DNA of 64,000 nucleotides from Sphingobacterium sp. xlx-96 (GCF_011007365.1 NZ_WFKM01000007.1:238480-302479), one strand, 5' to 3'; positions 46,089 through 56,628 are shown, numbered from the stretch's first letter. Program-made: numbers and translations. Notes: generated from the letters alone by a model not told the origin.

Positions 46089-47891
46089 ATGAAAGATCTT
46101 TATCATGAAAATATAAAACGAGCTGAGGTAGAGCTCTCTTCTTTAGAGAAGAAGATAAATACGAATAGCTTATTGCGATTAGCAATCATCCTGATTGGAG
46201 GTGGAGTTCTTTTTAAAATATTTCAACTGAACAACATTTGGTTTCTACTGATTGCGGTTCTCGTTATCATATTGTCTTTTGCTTACCTTGTACTCCGACA
46301 AAGTCGATTGGAAAAATCTAAGGCAGAAGCTGCAGCTTTCTTACGTGTCAATCAGAATGAAGTGAGCCTGAATGAAAGCGGGGTTAATATGTATAATGAT
46401 GGCGAGATATACGACAATGGGAAACACCCCTATGTTTCAGATTTAGATGTATTTGGTCCCAAGTCTCTTTTCGCAAAAATCAACCGAGCTGCAACGGCAG
46501 ATGGTGTTGAACGTCTGGCTTCTTGGTTTATCGCTGCAGGTAGTAAGCAACAGATCTTGGATCGTCAGAAAGCGAGTTCAGAATTGCATAATAAGGGAGA
46601 GTGGATACAGGAATTGCAAACAAAGCTGCTTTTCAATTTAGGCCAAAAGACGAATATCCGTACTTTTTTGTCGAGGTATTTACAAGATGGAGCGCTTAAT
46701 TTTGGATCAGCTGTACTTCGGTTTTATGTACCGATAGCACCGTACTTATTATTGATTGGCGTACTTGTATCATTATTTATTATTCCTATTTGGAATATTC
46801 TACTGTTAGTTGGGATCGCTCACCTAGGCTGGACGCTCGCTTTAGCGGGTAAAGTGAGCTACTTCTCTTCGCGAATAGATAAGATCGGTGCTACCTTGAT
46901 AGCTTATTCCGATGCGGTTCGGATGATTGAGGAAGAAGAGTTTGCATCTGAAATGAATAAGTCCTTGCAAGCCAGTCTGCAAACAGATAATCACGAAAAC
47001 CTATCTGTAGCTTTTAGACGTCTAGGAGCTTTGGTTGACAAGCTCGATGCACGAAATAATATTTTGATCGGCTCCATTTTGAATATCATATTTCTATGGG
47101 ATTTTAGGCAGGTCTTGGCTATTGTTAAATGGAAAAAGAGTTACGAGGATAATATTCTGAATACGTTTGATATCGTAGCTGATTTCGAGGCACTGGTCAG
47201 TTTAGCTGTTTTAAAGCGTAATCATCCAGAATGGACCACGCCGATCTTACTAGATGATATTCACAAAGATGCTTTGGTAGCAGTCAAAATAAATCATCCA
47301 TTGATTCCTGTAGATAAAGCTGTAGCAAATGATTACACTTCGCAAGATCATCGGATCGCCCTGGTAACAGGATCTAATATGGCTGGTAAGAGTACATTTC
47401 TGCGAACGGTAGGAATTAATGCTGTACTGGCCTATACCGGAGCGGTGGTATGTGCAGATAGATTGGAGCTACCTATTTATAGAATAGTGTCCTATATGCG
47501 TATTAAGGATGATCTCAACGAGAGTACTTCCACATTTAAAGCCGAGCTGGATCGCATGAAATTTATTCTAGAGCTGGTCGCAGAACGCGACGATACCTTT
47601 GTGCTGATCGATGAAATGTTGAGAGGTACAAACTCTGTTGATAAGTACTTAGGGTCTAGAGCTATCATTAAGAAATTGATCGCTATGGACGGTAAAGGAA
47701 TGGTCGCCACACATGATCTGCAATTGGCATCGCTACAGGATGAATATACCGGGGTACTCAAGAACTACCATTTTGACATTCAAGTAGAACATGGAGAGAT
47801 GTTATTTGATTATAAATTGAAAGAAGGAAAGTGTACGATATTCAATGCTTCTTTGTTATTAAAGGGAATAGGAGTTGAAGTCGGTAGTTGA
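46089..47891 (+). CDS. Membrane-anchored MutS-family ATPase
   Basis: 600 residues. Two membrane segments lie near residues 23-65 and two more near 215-255. The C-terminal third is a MutS domain V ATPase: Walker A TGSNMAGKSTFLRTVG near residue 428 and Walker B FVLIDEMLRGTNS near residue 503, followed by ATHDLQL. The mismatch-recognition and connector domains of true MutS are missing. Such shortened membrane forms occur in Bacteroidota; their role is unknown. The product may act on DNA at the membrane or not on mismatches at all. Confidence 0.87.
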   Translation: MKDLYHENIKRAEVELSSLEKKINTNSLLRLAIILIGGGVLFKIFQLNNIWFLLIAVLVIILSFAYLVLRQSRLEKSKAEAAAFLRVNQNEVSLNESGVNMYNDGEIYDNGKHPYVSDLDVFGPKSLFAKINRAATADGVERLASWFIAAGSKQQILDRQKASSELHNKGEWIQELQTKLLFNLGQKTNIRTFLSRYLQDGALNFGSAVLRFYVPIAPYLLLIGVLVSLFIIPIWNILLLVGIAHLGWTLALAGKVSYFSSRIDKIGATLIAYSDAVRMIEEEEFASEMNKSLQASLQTDNHENLSVAFRRLGALVDKLDARNNILIGSILNIIFLWDFRQVLAIVKWKKSYEDNILNTFDIVADFEALVSLAVLKRNHPEWTTPILLDDIHKDALVAVKINHPLIPVDKAVANDYTSQDHRIALVTGSNMAGKSTFLRTVGINAVLAYTGAVVCADRLELPIYRIVSYMRIKDDLNESTSTFKAELDRMKFILELVAERDDTFVLIDEMLRGTNSVDKYLGSRAIIKKLIAMDGKGMVATHDLQLASLQDEYTGVLKNYHFDIQVEHGEMLFDYKLKEGKCTIFNASLLLKGIGVEVGS

Positions 47892-47924
47892 TAAAATGCT
47901 ACCTTTGTAAAAATTTATTCGAAA

Positions 47925-48332
47925 ATGACACTTGAAGAAAAGATAAATGCGTCCGAAACCCGCGTGTGTACAACGGTTTTTCCTTTTTTGACCAATCATC
48001 ACGATACCTTATTCGGTGGTAAAGCAATGGCTATAATGGACGAAGTATCTTTTATGGCAGCAACGCGGTTTTGTCGCAAACGGTTGGTTACAGTATCAAC
48101 AGATCGTATAGATTTTAAAAAATCCATACCTTCAGGCAGCATTATCGAAGCTATAGCACGCGTAGATAGTATTGGACGAACCAGTCTAAAGATAAAAGTG
48201 GAGATCTACCTGGAGCATATGTATGAAGAGGGCCGGGAACTGGCAATCCAAGGACTATTCACTTTTGTCGCTTTGGGCGAAAATAAAAAGCCAATTCCGG
48301 TACTCGAAGGTTTGGATATTGCCGAAGGATAG
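47925..48332 (+). CDS. Hotdog-fold acyl-CoA thioesterase
   Basis: 135 residues, YciA/BACH-type. The active-site stretch NHHDTLFGGKAMAIMDEVSFMAA near residue 25 carries the usual HxxTLFGG and Asp. The later block VDSIGRTSLKIKVEIYLE is also typical. It hydrolyses acyl-CoA to the free acid and CoA. It is 33 nt after the MutS-like gene and could be co-transcribed. Confidence 0.93.
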   Translation: MTLEEKINASETRVCTTVFPFLTNHHDTLFGGKAMAIMDEVSFMAATRFCRKRLVTVSTDRIDFKKSIPSGSIIEAIARVDSIGRTSLKIKVEIYLEHMYEEGRELAIQGLFTFVALGENKKPIPVLEGLDIAEG

Positions 48333-48363
48333 TTGCTTTTGGCAATACATCCCAATACAAGGA

Positions 48364-48738
48364 TCAACTATTACGTATTATAGGTGATAAATCTTTAAGC
48401 TCTTGTTCTGTAAAGAGCCTATAATGTACTTTGAAGGTTTTTCCCAGAGGGCTTTCTAATGAAAATCCGCCTGGGCCAAAACCTTCAAGTACATCCAACG
48501 TGAAGTGAGCATGTTGCCAATATTCAAATAAATTGCGATCTACCCAGAATTCGTAGTCTTTAATATGACCGATTAATACATCGTTCATACGAGGGTAAAA
48601 GCTTCCCTTTTCAAAACACTGGGGTTGTGTTCCCTCGCAGCAACCGCCAGCTTGATAAAACATGAGTGGGCCATGTTTTTGTTCAAGCCTCTCTACCAAT
48701 TGCAGCGCCTTTTTAGTAATAGCTAATCGTGAAATCAT
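48364..48738 (-). CDS. DUF779-family protein
   Basis: 124 residues. The signature GGCCEGTQPQCFEKG near residue 32 holds three cysteines, and the rest (YEFWVDRNLFEYWQHAHFTLDVLEGFG, FSLESPLGK) is standard for DUF779. These genes usually sit next to aldehyde dehydrogenases, as here, where the start is 62 nt beyond the dehydrogenase stop. A helper or redox role for the dehydrogenase is inferred from that association; its mechanism is not known to me. Confidence 0.92.
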   Translation of the reverse strand: MISRLAITKKALQLVERLEQKHGPLMFYQAGGCCEGTQPQCFEKGSFYPRMNDVLIGHIKDYEFWVDRNLFEYWQHAHFTLDVLEGFGPGGFSLESPLGKTFKVHYRLFTEQELKDLSPIIRNS

Positions 48739-48755
48739 GATGTAATAGTTTTAGG

Positions 48756-48795
48756 TATATATCGTCCCTCGCGATACAACGAGGGACAATATATA
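48756..48795 (-). other. Intercistronic hairpin between aldehyde dehydrogenase and DUF779
   Basis: GTCCCTCG (48764-48771) pairs with CGAGGGAC (48780-48787); beyond one mismatch the stem extends by 7 A-T pairs, for a total of 16 positions and an 8-nt loop. There is no T-run beyond it, so it more likely affects mRNA stability or processing than termination. Confidence 0.5.
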
Positions 48796-48800
48796 GTATA

Positions 48801-50303
48801 TTAAAAGAACCCCAATTTTTCCTTATTGTAGGATATCAGCATGTTTTTTGTTTGCCTGTAGTGGGCAAGCATCATTTTATGGTTTTCACGGCCTATTCCT
48901 GATTGCTTATAACCTCCGAAAGGTGCTCCTGCAGGATATGAATGGTATTGGTTGACCCATACACGTCCAGCCTGAATAGCACGAGGTACCTGATATAACT
49001 GATGGGCATCTCGTGTCCATACGCCTGCACCTAAACCATAGATCGTGTCATTGGCTAGTGCAATAGCTTCTTCTTCGTCTTTAAATGTAGTGACGGCAAG
49101 AACAGGACCGAAGATTTCTTCCTGAAATATGCGCATTTTATTGTGGCCTTTAAATAGGGTCGGCTTGATGTAATAGCCTTCTTCAAAGCCTGGGCCTACG
49201 TTATTCTGATCCCCACCAGTCAACACCTCGGCCCCTTCCTCTTTGCCTAACTGGATGTAAGACATGATTTTGTCTTTTTGGATTTTCGAAGCCTGTGCTC
49301 CCATCATCGTAGTAGGGTCTAGAGGGTCTCCAACTTTGATTTGATTGACCCGGTCAATTACTTTAGCGATAAAGCGGTCGTAGATATCCTCTTGGATAAG
49401 AAGGCGGGACGGGCAAGTACAGATCTCTCCTTGATTGAGCGCGAATAGTACGGCGCCCTCAATGGCTTTGTCTAAGAAAGCATCTTCTTCATCCATGACA
49501 GAGCTAAAGAATATATTGGGCGATTTTCCCCCTAGCTCCAGTGTCACTGGGATAATATTTTCCGTAGCGTATTGCATAACCATACGTCCTGTTGCGGTAG
49601 AACCTGTAAACGCAGCTTTGGATACTTTAGGATTTGTAACGAGTGCTCTCCCTAATTCGGAGCCAAATCCATTGACTATATTAATAACCCCTGCAGGTAT
49701 TAAATCTCCAATCAACTCCATTAACACCATTATCGAGGTGGGAGTGCTTTCTGCTGGCTTCAATACAACGGTATTTCCAGCTGCAAGAGCAGGGGCTAAT
49801 TTCCATACCGCCATCAGGATAGGGAAGTTCCACGGGATAATCTGAGCGACGACACCGATAGGTTCGTGTACGATAAGAGAAACTGTGTTTGCATCGAGTT
49901 CTGTTAGTGACCCTTCTTCTGCACGGATTACACCGGCAAAATATCTGAAATGGTCAATCGCTAACGGAATATCTGCATTCAGGGTTTCGCGAACGGCTTT
50001 TCCGTTGTCAATAGTTTCAACAGCCGCTATATACTCTAGGTTTGCTTCTATGCGATCCGCTATTTTATTGAGGATAATACTACGTTCTGTAGCAGAAGTT
50101 TTGCCCCATGATTCGAAAGCATGAACCGCAGCATCTACAGCGAGCTCTATGTCTTCTTTGGTGGAATGTGCCACTTGAGTAAACACTTTACCATCTACCG
50201 GAGATACATTGTCAAAATATTTTCCTTGTGTCGGGGCTACGAATTTACCACCGATGTAATTGTCATAACGTTCTTTAAACGCTGGTCTCTTAATAGTATT
50301 CAT
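48801..50303 (-). CDS. NAD-dependent aldehyde dehydrogenase
   Basis: 500 residues. The catalytic Cys lies in [11 protein letters not shown] near residue 297 and the general-base Glu in [13 protein letters not shown] near residue 258. The cofactor loop FTGSTATGR is near residue 233. It oxidises aldehydes such as acetaldehyde or chloroacetaldehyde to acids (AldA/ExaC-like group). With DUF779 and a divergent AraC regulator it forms an inducible aldehyde-detoxification unit. Confidence 0.95.
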   Translation of the reverse strand: MNTIKRPAFKERYDNYIGGKFVAPTQGKYFDNVSPVDGKVFTQVAHSTKEDIELAVDAAVHAFESWGKTSATERSIILNKIADRIEANLEYIAAVETIDNGKAVRETLNADIPLAIDHFRYFAGVIRAEEGSLTELDANTVSLIVHEPIGVVAQIIPWNFPILMAVWKLAPALAAGNTVVLKPAESTPTSIMVLMELIGDLIPAGVINIVNGFGSELGRALVTNPKVSKAAFTGSTATGRMVMQYATENIIPVTLELGGKSPNIFFSSVMDEEDAFLDKAIEGAVLFALNQGEICTCPSRLLIQEDIYDRFIAKVIDRVNQIKVGDPLDPTTMMGAQASKIQKDKIMSYIQLGKEEGAEVLTGGDQNNVGPGFEEGYYIKPTLFKGHNKMRIFQEEIFGPVLAVTTFKDEEEAIALANDTIYGLGAGVWTRDAHQLYQVPRAIQAGRVWVNQYHSYPAGAPFGGYKQSGIGRENHKMMLAHYRQTKNMLISYNKEKLGFF

Positions 50304-50338
50304 ATTATTAACCTTTTAGTGTTACAAATCTGTTTTAT

Positions 50339-50346
50339 CAAATTTA
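50339..50346 (-). promoter_or_regulatory. -7 element of the aldehyde dehydrogenase promoter
   Basis: On the minus strand bases 50346-50339 read TAAATTTG, a perfect TAnnTTTG, about 36 nt before the start codon. No TTG lies at the -33 position; instead, a repeat of the putative AraC operator is there, as expected for an activator-dependent promoter. Confidence 0.5.
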
Positions 50347-50365
50347 GCCAACCATTTTTCTATAA

Positions 50366-50403
50366 TGTAGTATTATTGGGTCGTACTGTAGCATTATCCA
50401 GTC
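50366..50403. promoter_or_regulatory. Direct repeats spaced 21 bp, putative AraC-type operator
   Basis: TGTAGTATTATTGGGTC (50366-50382) and TGTAGCATTATCCAGTC (50387-50403) match at 13 of 17 positions and start exactly 21 bp apart, two helical turns. AraC-family activators typically bind such same-face direct repeats. The nearer copy overlaps the -33 position of the aldehyde dehydrogenase promoter. Confidence 0.6.
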
Positions 50404-50419
50404 AGCGGTGTAGGTAACG

Positions 50420-50434
50420 TTTTTTTTTTTTTTT
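50420..50434 (+). repeat. 15-T homopolymer tract in the AraC promoter region
   Basis: Fifteen consecutive T residues immediately precede the -7 element TATATTTG (50437-50444). The tract would occupy most of the -33/-7 spacer of the AraC-family gene promoter. Confidence 0.75.
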
Positions 50435-50436
50435 AC

Positions 50437-50444
50437 TATATTTG
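50437..50444 (+). promoter_or_regulatory. -7 element of the AraC-family gene
   Basis: TATATTTG matches TAnnTTTG exactly and lies 28 nt before the ATG at 50473, which supports that start over the TTG at 50446. Confidence 0.55.
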
Positions 50445-50472
50445 GTTGATTACCAGTTGTAAATTTTTTGAT

Positions 50473-51375
50473 ATGGCAAATAATACGATGGTGCAACTTC
50501 TGCCGTTTTCCAAAGAGAGCGAAATATCTACACTTGTTGAAAATAGACGGGCATTTACAATTGATAGTTTAGAACTCCATGTCTACGAGACCTATAAGCC
50601 GTCGGAACGGGTTCCACTGCGTTTTGATGATGTTGTCATGATCAATATGATACAAGGGAAGAAGGTAATGCATATTAATGATATGCATTCTTTTGACTAT
50701 TTACCAGGACAGATGATTGTGTTGCCGGCCTCTGTGGGAATGAATATCGATTTTCCAGAAGCTACATATGGAACACCTACGCAGTGTACGGCCTTGACGA
50801 TAAGTAGAGATCGGATCCAGAATGTCATGGATTATCTCAATGAGTTTTATCCAAAGGTCAGCATCGCAGGGAGCTGGCAATTGGACAATGAGCAATATCA
50901 TCTTTATAATACGCCAGAACTAGCGCAGCTATTGAACAAGTTATTCCACATCATGACCAGTGTGGACCCATTAAAAAATGCACTCGCTGACTTAACATTT
51001 AAGGAGCTGGTTATAAAATTACTGCAGACGCAGTCTTTGCTGGCCGTAGAGTTGGGTAAGGCTACGACTACAGAGCTTGGTTATCTAAAAGAATTTATCC
51101 GGAAACATGTCTCGGAAAAGCTGTCGCTCGATACGCTCGAAAAAGTTTCTAATATGAGTAAATCCAGTCTCACCAGAATGTTTAAACAAGAACTAGGAGT
51201 CAGTCCAATGGAGTATATTATCCGACAGCGTATAAACAAAGCTAAAGAGTTGTTGCTAATAACAAAAAGTGTGAAGGAAGCCTGTTTTGGAGCAGGCTTT
51301 AATGATGTAAATTACTTTGTCAGACTTTTTAAGAATAGGGAAGGGCTCACGCCAGGAGCGTTTATCCTAAGCTAA
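50473..51375 (+). CDS. AraC-family transcriptional regulator
   Basis: 300 residues from the ATG at 50473. The frame opens at a TTG (50446), but the promoter element overlaps that region. The N-terminal ligand/cupin-like domain (VPLRFDDVVMINMIQGKKVMHI, then SFDYLPGQMIVLPA) is followed by an AraC-type double helix-turn-helix: LSLDTLEKVSNMSKSSLTRMFKQELGVSPMEYI and KSVKEACFGAGFNDVNYFVRLFK. It is divergent from the aldehyde dehydrogenase/DUF779 genes and most likely activates them in response to an aldehyde or alcohol. Confidence 0.93.
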   Translation: MANNTMVQLLPFSKESEISTLVENRRAFTIDSLELHVYETYKPSERVPLRFDDVVMINMIQGKKVMHINDMHSFDYLPGQMIVLPASVGMNIDFPEATYGTPTQCTALTISRDRIQNVMDYLNEFYPKVSIAGSWQLDNEQYHLYNTPELAQLLNKLFHIMTSVDPLKNALADLTFKELVIKLLQTQSLLAVELGKATTTELGYLKEFIRKHVSEKLSLDTLEKVSNMSKSSLTRMFKQELGVSPMEYIIRQRINKAKELLLITKSVKEACFGAGFNDVNYFVRLFKNREGLTPGAFILS

Positions 51376-51381
51376 TCAGCT

Positions 51382-51837
51382 CTAATATTTCATTACCCGG
51401 TCGAGTTCACGTTTGCTTTCCCGCTCTTTTATGGTTTCACGCTTGTCGAAATCTTTCTTTCCTTGTGCTAAGGCAATCTCCACCTTGGCAAAGCCTCTTT
51501 CACTTATAAAAATACGCAAAGGAACGATGGTGAATCCTTTTTCTTCTCCTTTATCTTTAAGCTTTTTTAGTTCTTTTTTGCTGAGTAGAAGTTTTCTGTC
51601 ACGTTTTGACTCATGATTGTAAAAAGACCCAAACGAGTATTCTGCAATATGCATGTTACGGATATAAAGACCGTCGTCGAAAAAAGCACAGAAACTATCG
51701 TTGATATTTGCTTTGCCTTCCCGGATGGATTTTATTTCCGTTCCTAGGAGCTGAATTCCGGCTATATACCTGTCAATGAGGTGATATTCAAATGATGCCT
51801 TTTTGTTTTTTATGTTGATTTGAGAGGATAATGCCAT
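51382..51837 (-). CDS. smpB: SsrA-binding protein SmpB
   Basis: 151 residues, normal length. SmpB carries tmRNA to stalled ribosomes in trans-translation. Signature blocks: [29 protein letters not shown] near residue 10, [19 protein letters not shown] near 50, and the basic tail [20 protein letters not shown]. It converges with the AraC gene. The tmRNA gene itself is not in the window. Confidence 0.97.
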   Translation of the reverse strand: MALSSQINIKNKKASFEYHLIDRYIAGIQLLGTEIKSIREGKANINDSFCAFFDDGLYIRNMHIAEYSFGSFYNHESKRDRKLLLSKKELKKLKDKGEEKGFTIVPLRIFISERGFAKVEIALAQGKKDFDKRETIKERESKRELDRVMKY

Positions 51838-53389
<1,552 letters not shown>

Positions 53390-53417
53390 ATAAGATCTCA
53401 TCCATTTTAAGACGGCC

Positions 53418-54539
53418 ATGATAACAATCATACCTGTTGAAACAAAAAAACAACGTGCGGAATTTATAGATTTTCCGCATGATTTGTATTTAGGGGAACC
53501 GAATTACGTGCCAGAGTTGTTTATCGCGCAAAGTGATCTGTTGAATCCTAAGAAGCACCCTTTTTACAAACACTCTACAGCACAGCTCTTTTTAGCCTAT
53601 AGGAATGATAAAATTGTAGGTAGGATAGCGGCGATCTGGAATAATCACCACAATTCTTTTAATAATGTTGCTGAAGGGCAGTTTGGATATTTTGATTGTA
53701 TTAATGATCAACAGGTAGCCAATAAATTGTTTGACGCTGCTTTCGCATGGGTTAAAGAAAGAGGAGGAAACAATCTTGTTGGCCCGATAAATTTGTCAAC
53801 AAACGAAACTTGTGGCCTATTGGTTGAGGGCTTTGATATGCCGCCAATGGCAATGATGCCCTATAATTATTCCTATTACTTAGATCTAATCAGTAATTAT
53901 GGTTTTGAGAAGAAAGTTGATCTTCTGGCTTACGATGTGAAGACTGAAACCGCAAGTACCCGTGCGGTACAATTGATGGATAGATTGGAGGAGCGCTTGG
54001 GGAGATCTGGTATTAAATTAAGAACAATCAATCTTAAAGATTTTAAAAACGAAGCAGCTAAAATCAAATCGGTCTATAATAAAGCTTGGGATAAGAATCT
54101 AGGCTTTGTGCCAATGACGGATGAAGAGTTTGACTATGTCGCAAAAGATCTAAAAATGATTGTAGATCCTCGTTTTTGTATTATAGCTGAAAAAGAAGGA
54201 GAAATAATCGGCTTTGCTGTAGGGATACCTAATGTCAACGAAATCCAAATAAATATAAAGCGAGGTCGACTATTGCCAACAGGTATTTTTAAGTTATTGT
54301 TTGGTAAAAAGAAGATAAAGTCGCTAAGGGTTTTGATGCTTGGAGTTCTAGAGGGCTACCGAAAATTAGGAATTGAAGCCTGTTTGTATGGAAGAATTAT
54401 CAAAAACGCTAAGCCAGCAGGGGTACGCGGAGCAGAATGTTCTTGGATGTTAGAAACAAATTATTTAATGAATCACGCTATTGAACAAATCAATGGTGAA
54501 CTATACAAACGCTATCGTTTATACGAGAAGGCGATATGA
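53418..54539 (+). CDS. GNAT-type acyltransferase, candidate bacterial ceramide synthase
   Basis: 373 residues with an N-acyltransferase fold. Family stretches: FPHDLYLGEPNYVPEL near residue 19, LAYRNDKIVGRIAAI near 60, GPINLSTNETCGLLVEGFDMPP near 122, and a C-terminal GNAT half with GVLEGYRKLGIEACLYGRII near 304. This is the family of Caulobacter bCerS, which acylates a sphingoid base. It lies 28 nt after spt and overlaps the next gene by 4 nt (ATGA). Assignment rests on family memory plus context, so the activity is inferred. Confidence 0.75.
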   Translation: MITIIPVETKKQRAEFIDFPHDLYLGEPNYVPELFIAQSDLLNPKKHPFYKHSTAQLFLAYRNDKIVGRIAAIWNNHHNSFNNVAEGQFGYFDCINDQQVANKLFDAAFAWVKERGGNNLVGPINLSTNETCGLLVEGFDMPPMAMMPYNYSYYLDLISNYGFEKKVDLLAYDVKTETASTRAVQLMDRLEERLGRSGIKLRTINLKDFKNEAAKIKSVYNKAWDKNLGFVPMTDEEFDYVAKDLKMIVDPRFCIIAEKEGEIIGFAVGIPNVNEIQINIKRGRLLPTGIFKLLFGKKKIKSLRVLMLGVLEGYRKLGIEACLYGRIIKNAKPAGVRGAECSWMLETNYLMNHAIEQINGELYKRYRLYEKAI

Positions 54540-55534
54540 GGAAAAAAATATTCATAACAGGTGCAAGTGGATTTGTGGGGTCACATCTTGTTGAAGAGGC
54601 GAGACGTCAGGGATTTGAAATCCATGCAGCTGTAAGAAAAACCAGTAAGATCGACGACATAAAGCAATTTGTTGACGTGTTTGTATTCCCCGACATGAAT
54701 AATGTTGACGAACTCGAATCATTATTCCAAAAAGAGAAGTATAACTATATTATACATGCAGCAGCCATGACCAAGGCAAAACGTGAAAGCGATATGCTTA
54801 AGGTTAATGTTGGTTATACAGAAAATATTTTAAAAGCTGCCAATACTGCAAGCGATACTTTAGAGCGTATTGTATATGTCAGTAGTCTCGCAGCGATAGG
54901 ACCTATCGAGTTCAACAGTGCTACTCTAATAGCCGAGAACTCCCCTTATAATCCCGTGACGGTGTACGGTCGTAGTAAAAAAGCCTCTGAAGAAATGATT
55001 AAAGCCAAATTTGCTGCTAGTCCAATTTCTGTGTTAAGGCCGACTGCCGTGTATGGACCACGTGAGCGAGATCTGTTTATCTTATTTGATACCTTAAACA
55101 AAGGACTTGATCCTTATATTGGTGCAAAGCCGCAGAAGCTAAGTTTCGTGTATGTAAAGGATCTTGTAGAAAGTATTTTCAAGGCTTGTACTAAGCCGCA
55201 AGAAGGTCTTCAGTTTTATAATATTACGGATGGTCATGTATATTCTAGATATGCTATGGCCGATGTATTTAAAAATACATTCAATCGAAAGTCTTTTCGT
55301 CTACATATTCCTTACTCGATCGTGGCATTTATCGCTAAGGTCTCTCAGTCACTATATACAGGGTCTGAAAAAACACCTGTGTTGTATCCAGAAAGGTTGG
55401 GTGAACTGACTGCAGAGAATTGGGGTTGCGACATAAGCAAGGCACAAAAAGAATTGGCTTTTGAACCTAAATATGATCTTTCCTCTGGATTGAGGGAAAC
55501 GTTGTTGTGGTATAAATCTAATAATTGGCTGTAA
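54536..55534 (+). CDS. NAD-dependent epimerase/dehydratase-like, candidate ceramide reductase
   Basis: 332 residues, extended SDR. The nucleotide-binding ITGASGFVGSHLVEEA is at residues 6-21; VYVSSLAA and YGRSKKASEE supply the catalytic Ser and Tyr/Lys (near 118 and 141). In Caulobacter an NAD-epimerase-like enzyme (CerR) reduces the keto group in bacterial ceramide synthesis, and this gene lies in the matching position between the acyltransferase and the lipid-headgroup gene. A sugar epimerase is the alternative. Confidence 0.75.
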   Translation: MRKKIFITGASGFVGSHLVEEARRQGFEIHAAVRKTSKIDDIKQFVDVFVFPDMNNVDELESLFQKEKYNYIIHAAAMTKAKRESDMLKVNVGYTENILKAANTASDTLERIVYVSSLAAIGPIEFNSATLIAENSPYNPVTVYGRSKKASEEMIKAKFAASPISVLRPTAVYGPRERDLFILFDTLNKGLDPYIGAKPQKLSFVYVKDLVESIFKACTKPQEGLQFYNITDGHVYSRYAMADVFKNTFNRKSFRLHIPYSIVAFIAKVSQSLYTGSEKTPVLYPERLGELTAENWGCDISKAQKELAFEPKYDLSSGLRETLLWYKSNNWL

Positions 55535-55544
55535 TAAGATAGAT

Positions 55545-56252
55545 ATGAGCAAACAGGAAATAAACAAAAAATTGTTTCAGGATAGAAAGCGTACAAATAT
55601 ACTGAGCGATCCAGAGCAGAGATTAATTAGCTATTTGGTACCACGTATACCAGAGCGTATTACCTCAGACGGATTGACAGCGATTGGTTTTTTTGGATCT
55701 TTAATGATTCTAGTGAGCTTTTTGTTAGCAGAATATGTCAATAGGGATCTGTTACTATTGGCTATACCAGGTTTCTTTATCCAATGGTTTGGCGACTCTC
55801 TAGATGGTAGAATTGCTTACTATCGTAATAAATCGCGTAAATGGTATGGCTTTGCATTGGATATTGTGATGGATTGGGTTAGTACGGTATTTATCGGACT
55901 CGGATATATTCTATATACTGTAGGCGATTTTAAATATCTAGGATTTGCGCTGGTAGCTCTTTACGGATGGGCCATGATTATATCTCAATTACGGTATCGA
56001 ATTACAGATAAATATACTATCGATGCTGGATTATTAGGACCAACTGAAATAAGAGTTGTTGTTTGTCTCGTATTACTTGTTGAAGTTGTTTTTAAGGGGA
56101 CTATCGACTATAGCGTTTTGGGAATTTGTGTCATATTGTTTTTTATCAATATTGGTGATACAATAAAGCTTCTAGCTGTGGGAGATGCTAAGGATAAAGA
56201 AGAGAAGTTGGCTAAGCAACAAGCCGAACAGGCTCCAGAAGATGGCATTTAG
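55545..56252 (+). CDS. CDP-alcohol phosphotransferase-like membrane protein with altered motif
   Basis: 235 residues, five to six membrane segments. The active-site region reads DGRIAYYRNKSRKWYGFALD followed by IVMD (about residues 87-110). Compared with the family motif DGxxARx8Gx3Dx3D, the Arg is Tyr and one residue is inserted before the Gly, while all Asp residues remain. The family moves a phospho-alcohol from a CDP donor to an acceptor. In this operon it could build the headgroup of a phosphosphingolipid or make phosphatidylinositol-type lipids. The last 25 residues are charged. It overlaps the GtrA gene by 11 nt. Confidence 0.8.
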   Translation: MSKQEINKKLFQDRKRTNILSDPEQRLISYLVPRIPERITSDGLTAIGFFGSLMILVSFLLAEYVNRDLLLLAIPGFFIQWFGDSLDGRIAYYRNKSRKWYGFALDIVMDWVSTVFIGLGYILYTVGDFKYLGFALVALYGWAMIISQLRYRITDKYTIDAGLLGPTEIRVVVCLVLLVEVVFKGTIDYSVLGICVILFFINIGDTIKLLAVGDAKDKEEKLAKQQAEQAPEDGI

Positions 56253-56628
56253 AGTTAAAGAGTTTTTTAAAGCACAGCTCTCCGCTTTTGTAGGAGGGCT
56301 TTTTGATTTTGGAATTTATTCATTCTGCTATAAGGTCTTATTAATTTCTGCTCCTTTTTCGAACGTCGTCAGCGGAAGTTTAGGAGCTATTATCAATTTT
56401 ACGATTAATAGATATTGGTCGTTCAACAGTACTGCAGTTCCTTTAGCAAACCAACTGTGGAAATTTATTGTTGTGGTCGCCGGTAGTATCTTTCTAAAAT
56501 CTACGGGTATTCATTTTCTTGTAGATGTTTGGCACTGCCATTTTCTATTGTCAAAAGGTGTTGTGGAGATAATTGTTTCCTTAGGTTTTAATTTTACGTT
56601 ACAGAAGTTCTGGGTGTTTAAAAAGTAG
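56242..56628 (+). CDS. GtrA-family small membrane protein
   Basis: 128 residues from the ATG at 56242, which overlaps the CDP-alcohol phosphotransferase stop by 11 nt. Four membrane helices with the GtrA pattern LSAFVGGLFDFGIYSF, GAIINFTINRYWSF and LGFNFTLQKFWVFKK. GtrA proteins help move lipid-linked sugars, such as undecaprenyl-phosphate glucose, across the inner membrane. Here, the target could be a sphingolipid or its glycosylated form; that is inference from the operon. Last gene of the spt operon. Confidence 0.88.
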   Translation: MAFRVKEFFKAQLSAFVGGLFDFGIYSFCYKVLLISAPFSNVVSGSLGAIINFTINRYWSFNSTAVPLANQLWKFIVVVAGSIFLKSTGIHFLVDVWHCHFLLSKGVVEIIVSLGFNFTLQKFWVFKK

